This document shows, in pieces, positions 61,281 through 64,000 of a stretch of DNA of 64,000 nucleotides (position 1 is its first letter; every line of letters starts with the position of its first letter). Source of the DNA: Pseudodesulfovibrio senegalensis (lineage in GTDB: Bacteria > Desulfobacterota > Desulfovibrionia > Desulfovibrionales > Desulfovibrionaceae); assembly GCF_008830225.1 (NCBI RefSeq), contig NZ_WAIE01000001.1:1240001-1304000 (forward strand), given 5' to 3'. The notes under the pieces were generated by a model, which was not told where the DNA came from, made no database searches, and worked only from the letters and a program-made list of their open reading frames with translations. The translations under genes and the position numbers were made by a program.

Positions 61281-62555
61281 ATGCCCGAAAACCACTTGCG
61301 AATCCTCGTTGTCCTGCCCATGTATGGAGGCTCGTTGCCCGTGGGGCGCTTTTGCGCTGATGCACTTGCCGAACTCGGACATATCGTGGAAACCTTCGAA
61401 GCCCCTGAATTCCATACTGCTTACGAAGCGCTCAAGAACCTCAAGGTGACGGGTGACCGGCTGGAATATCTCCAGAACAGCTTTCTGCAAACCGTCAGTC
61501 AGGCCATTCTGGCCAAGGTGGAAACATTCGAGCCGGACATGGTGCTTTCCATGGCCCAGGCGCCGCTTTCACATCAGGCGCTCAGACGGCTGCGCAAGGA
61601 CAATGTGGTCACGGCCATGTGGTTTGTGGAGGATTATCGACTGTTTACCTACTGGAAATCCTACGCACCGTTCTACGATATTTTTGCGGTCATCCAGAAA
61701 ACACCATTTTTCGAGGAACTTGAAAGCATCGGCGTGCACAACGCCCTGTATCTGCCTCTGGCCGCACATCCTCCGTTTCACAAGCCAATCGAGCTAAACT
61801 CCATTGACCGTCAGAAATTCGGTTCGGATATTTCGTTCATGGGCGCGGGCTATGCCAACAGACGCGTGGCCTTTCGCAAGCTTGTGGGGCGCGATTTCAA
61901 GATATGGGGCTCGGAATGGAACGGCGACCACGTGCTTGAACCGTTGGTGCAAATGAAGGGCAGACGCGTCAGTTCCGAAGAATGCGTCAAGATTTTCAAC
62001 GCCACCACCATCAACCTGAACCTGCATTCCAGCGTGCAAAAGGAACAGCTGGTCACAGGCGGAGACTTCATCAACCCGCGAACCTTCGAACTCTGCTCCT
62101 GCGGCGCATTTCAGTTGGTGGACAAACGCACGCTCATGGACGAAGCCTTTGCCCAAGGCGAACTGGCCACGTTCACGAGCATGGACGAGATGCTGTCCAT
62201 GATCGACTTGTATCTCAACAATCCCGAAAAACGGCAAATGATTGCGGAACGGGGGCAAAAACGGGTGCTCAAGGACCATACCTATACCGTACGCATGCAG
62301 ACGCTCATCGATTTCACGGCCGAACGCATCCCCGGCTGGCCCGCTCAAAAGGAAAAACGGGATCTTTTCCCGACAGACTTCCCGGAAGAACTGAAACGGG
62401 ACATCAACGCCCTGATCCATACCCTGAACCTGCCGGAAGACGTGGGTTTTGAAGATTTGGTCTGGGCGATCCGCCAACAACAGGGCACGCTCTCCGATCT
62501 GGAAACGGCCGTGCTCTTCCTTGATGAATGGCAGAAGCTCTACAAAAAGAAGTAA
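61281..62555 (+). CDS. CgeB-like glycosyltransferase family protein
   Basis: 424 aa from ATG 61281, with GGAG 8 bases upstream; an in-frame ATG at 61260 is also possible. A Rossmann-type GT-B pattern: ILVVLPMYGGSLPVGRF, DISFMGAGYANRRVAFRKL, and the C-terminal FINPRTFELCSCGAFQLVDKR typical of CgeB/DUF3880-glycosyl_trans_1_2 proteins, which in flagellated bacteria can act on flagellin or surface glycans. Acceptor unknown. No signal peptide. Confidence 0.82.
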   Translation: MPENHLRILVVLPMYGGSLPVGRFCADALAELGHIVETFEAPEFHTAYEALKNLKVTGDRLEYLQNSFLQTVSQAILAKVETFEPDMVLSMAQAPLSHQALRRLRKDNVVTAMWFVEDYRLFTYWKSYAPFYDIFAVIQKTPFFEELESIGVHNALYLPLAAHPPFHKPIELNSIDRQKFGSDISFMGAGYANRRVAFRKLVGRDFKIWGSEWNGDHVLEPLVQMKGRRVSSEECVKIFNATTINLNLHSSVQKEQLVTGGDFINPRTFELCSCGAFQLVDKRTLMDEAFAQGELATFTSMDEMLSMIDLYLNNPEKRQMIAERGQKRVLKDHTYTVRMQTLIDFTAERIPGWPAQKEKRDLFPTDFPEELKRDINALIHTLNLPEDVGFEDLVWAIRQQQGTLSDLETAVLFLDEWQKLYKKK

Positions 62556-62576
62556 GGCGCAAAACCCGCTTGCAGC

Positions 62577-63803
62577 CTATCGATTCTGCTTCCTGAACTG
62601 ACGAAGCCACGCGTTGAGTTTTGGCTCTTCACCCTGATCCTTGGCGTGGTAAAATGAACGCGTGGACAGAGAAGAGGGCAGGTATTCCTGATCCGCCCAC
62701 GCCTTGGGGAAATTATGTGGATACAGATAGCCCCGGCCATAGCCCCACTCCCTGTGCAAGGCCGTTGAGGCGTTGCGCAGGTGCAGCGGCACGGGCTGGG
62801 CACCATTTTCCCGTATTTCCTTCTGGGTATTGCGGTAGGCGGAATACGTGGAATTGCTTTTAGGGGAAAGGGCAAGATACACGGCGGTTTCCGCCATGAT
62901 GATGCCGCCTTCGGGCATGCCCACCGTTTCCACGGCCTGATGACAGGCAACGGCCATGGAAAGGGCCTGCGGATTGCCAAGCCCGATATCCTCGGACGCG
63001 GAAATGATCAGCCGACGCGAAACGAAACGGGGGTCTTCGCCGCTCTCCAGCAGGGAGGTCATGTAATACACGGCCGCATCGGGATCGCTACCGCGAATGG
63101 ATTTGATCATGGCCGAGGCCAGCTCATAGTGAGAGTCTCCATCCCGGTCGCCACGAATGACCACATCAGGCAGGGTCTGGCGCAAACTCTCCACATCCAG
63201 CTTGTCCGCCGGAAGTTCCGAAGCATATTCAAGAAGATTCAACAGCGTGCGGGCATCGCCTCCAGCCATGGTGGCCAGAAAACGTTGGCTCTCCTCCGGA
63301 ATATCCAGACCGAGTTCCTGCGCTCCGCGTGCGGCCACCTTTGCCAGTTCATCACGGCTCAAGGGACGCAAGCGCAAAACATGCAGACGAGAAAGCAGTT
63401 GCCGGGTCACGCTGTAGGAGGGATTCTCCGTGGTGCTGGCAATCATGGTGATTTCACCGGACTCGAGAATCGGCAGAAAAAAGTCCTGTTGCGACTTTGA
63501 GAAGCGGTGCAGTTCATCGAGAACCAGAATATTATTTCCTGGCAATTTCTTGCGCAGGGCGGTCAAGCCGGCCTCGGGCGCACTCAGACGAATAAACGGT
63601 TTCCCGGAATTCTTGGCCAGCAAGAGAGCGAGCGTGGATTTGCCGCAGCCCGGTGGGCCGAACAACAGCAAGCTCGGCATCCTGTGGGATTGGCGAATGG
63701 CATCGATCCGATTCATTATGTGGCTCTGACCGATGAATTCGACAAGGTCCGAAGGACGAATCCTGTCCGCAAGAGGCTGATTTTCCGTTATTTCGAGCTT
63801 CAC
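62577..63803 (-). CDS. rarA: Replication-associated recombination protein A (RarA/MgsA)
   Basis: 408 aa AAA+ ATPase. Walker A FGPPGCGKSTLA, Walker B LDELHRFSKSQQD, sensor ASTTENPSYSV, and C-terminal tetramer domain with LASAMIKSIRGSDPDAAVYYM. It acts at stalled forks. Start is GTG 63803 with GGGAGG 6 bases upstream; the frame remains open to 63872 inside rsmE. It overlaps rsmE by 4 bases. Confidence 0.95.
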   Translation of the reverse strand: MKLEITENQPLADRIRPSDLVEFIGQSHIMNRIDAIRQSHRMPSLLLFGPPGCGKSTLALLLAKNSGKPFIRLSAPEAGLTALRKKLPGNNILVLDELHRFSKSQQDFFLPILESGEITMIASTTENPSYSVTRQLLSRLHVLRLRPLSRDELAKVAARGAQELGLDIPEESQRFLATMAGGDARTLLNLLEYASELPADKLDVESLRQTLPDVVIRGDRDGDSHYELASAMIKSIRGSDPDAAVYYMTSLLESGEDPRFVSRRLIISASEDIGLGNPQALSMAVACHQAVETVGMPEGGIIMAETAVYLALSPKSNSTYSAYRNTQKEIRENGAQPVPLHLRNASTALHREWGYGRGYLYPHNFPKAWADQEYLPSSLSTRSFYHAKDQGEEPKLNAWLRQFRKQNR

Positions 63804-64000
63804 TTGGCACCTCCCCGCAAGGATCGTGTGTAAAAGGAAAGACTCAGGCAATGCAAGGCTGCGGTTTCCCAACGCAAGACGCTTTGCCCCAAAGAAACTG
63901 GCTGCATATCAGCACCGATCAGGCGTTCGGCCTCGATATCGGAAAAGCCCCCCTCGGGGCCGATAACGACCAGCGATTTACCCAAGGTAAAATCGTCCGG
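63800..64000 (-). CDS. rsmE: 16S rRNA (uracil-1498-N3)-methyltransferase RsmE, C-terminal part
   Basis: Only the last 66 codons are in the window; the gene runs off the right edge. The SPOUT knot motif VVIGPEGGFSDIEAERL and the end VSLGQSVLRWETAALH are diagnostic of RsmE. Its stop overlaps the rarA start by 4 bases (GTGA), indicating coupled translation. Confidence 0.92.
   Translation of the reverse strand, partial: PDDFTLGKSLVVIGPEGGFSDIEAERLIGADMQPVSLGQSVLRWETAALHCLSLSFYTRSLRGGAK

Overview
This is a stretch of core chromosome from a sulfate-reducing deltaproteobacterium of the Desulfovibrio/Pseudodesulfovibrio kind. The pointers are the order lptB-rpoN-hpf-ptsN-rapZ followed by mannose-family PTS genes, a zinc-LID adenylate kinase, a PxxKW cysteine-rich protein, a bacteriohemerythrin domain, a glutamate synthase split into separate genes, and an apparent selenoprotein. 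No insertion sequence, prophage, CRISPR array, rRNA or tRNA gene was recognised. Almost every base lies in compact, mostly overlapping operons. The genus assignment is inference from gene content.

Layout. 1-6.4 kb (+): lptB end, rpoN, hpf, ptsN, rapZ, EIIA/EIIB/EIIC of a mannose-family PTS, ppaC. 6.5-7.9 kb (+): a K+ channel with an RCK regulator fused to hemerythrin. 8-10 kb (-): hup, a predicted Sec-containing periplasmic protein, dapA. 10.1-15.3 kb (-): corC, lnt, prfB (with programmed frameshift), a GGDEF protein and a MinD/FlhG-like ATPase. 15.4-18.9 kb (-): PxxKW protein, M20 hydrolase, mnmG. 19-21.7 kb (-): apt, mtnP, mtaD (methylthioadenosine salvage). 21.8-31 kb (+): rsmA, a second HU with a structured leader, a small membrane protein, then the macromolecular-synthesis cluster rpsU-yqeY-mutS2-dnaG-rpoD, and cbiB. 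31-36.1 kb (-): ndk-proC, a TrpXYZ-type ABC transporter, fliM. 36.4-43.8 kb (-): dut, argD, a stand-alone small gene, prmA, a MagIII-like glycosylase, an EnvC-like protein, ctpA and a YibQ-like deacetylase. 43.9-45.9 kb (-): a Na+/solute symporter and its small partner behind a phenylalanine-rich leader peptide and terminator. 46.3-51.5 kb (+): split glutamate synthase operon. 51.5-54.7 kb (+): yajC-secD-secF. 54.9-59.9 kb (-): met8-like, hemX, hemA, unknown, tilS, adk. 59.9-64 kb: two glycosyltransferases (+), then rarA and rsmE (-).

The most notable signals are: (1) a classical ribosome-mediated phenylalanine attenuator (27-codon leader with 7 Phe codons and mutually exclusive antiterminator/terminator) in front of a sodium symporter; (2) an in-frame UGA followed by a hairpin in a signal-peptide-bearing protein, which reads as selenocysteine; (3) a K+ channel-RCK-hemerythrin fusion with all seven diiron ligands present. 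Several small genes (54, 58 and 73 aa) and a number of terminators and leaders are also recorded.
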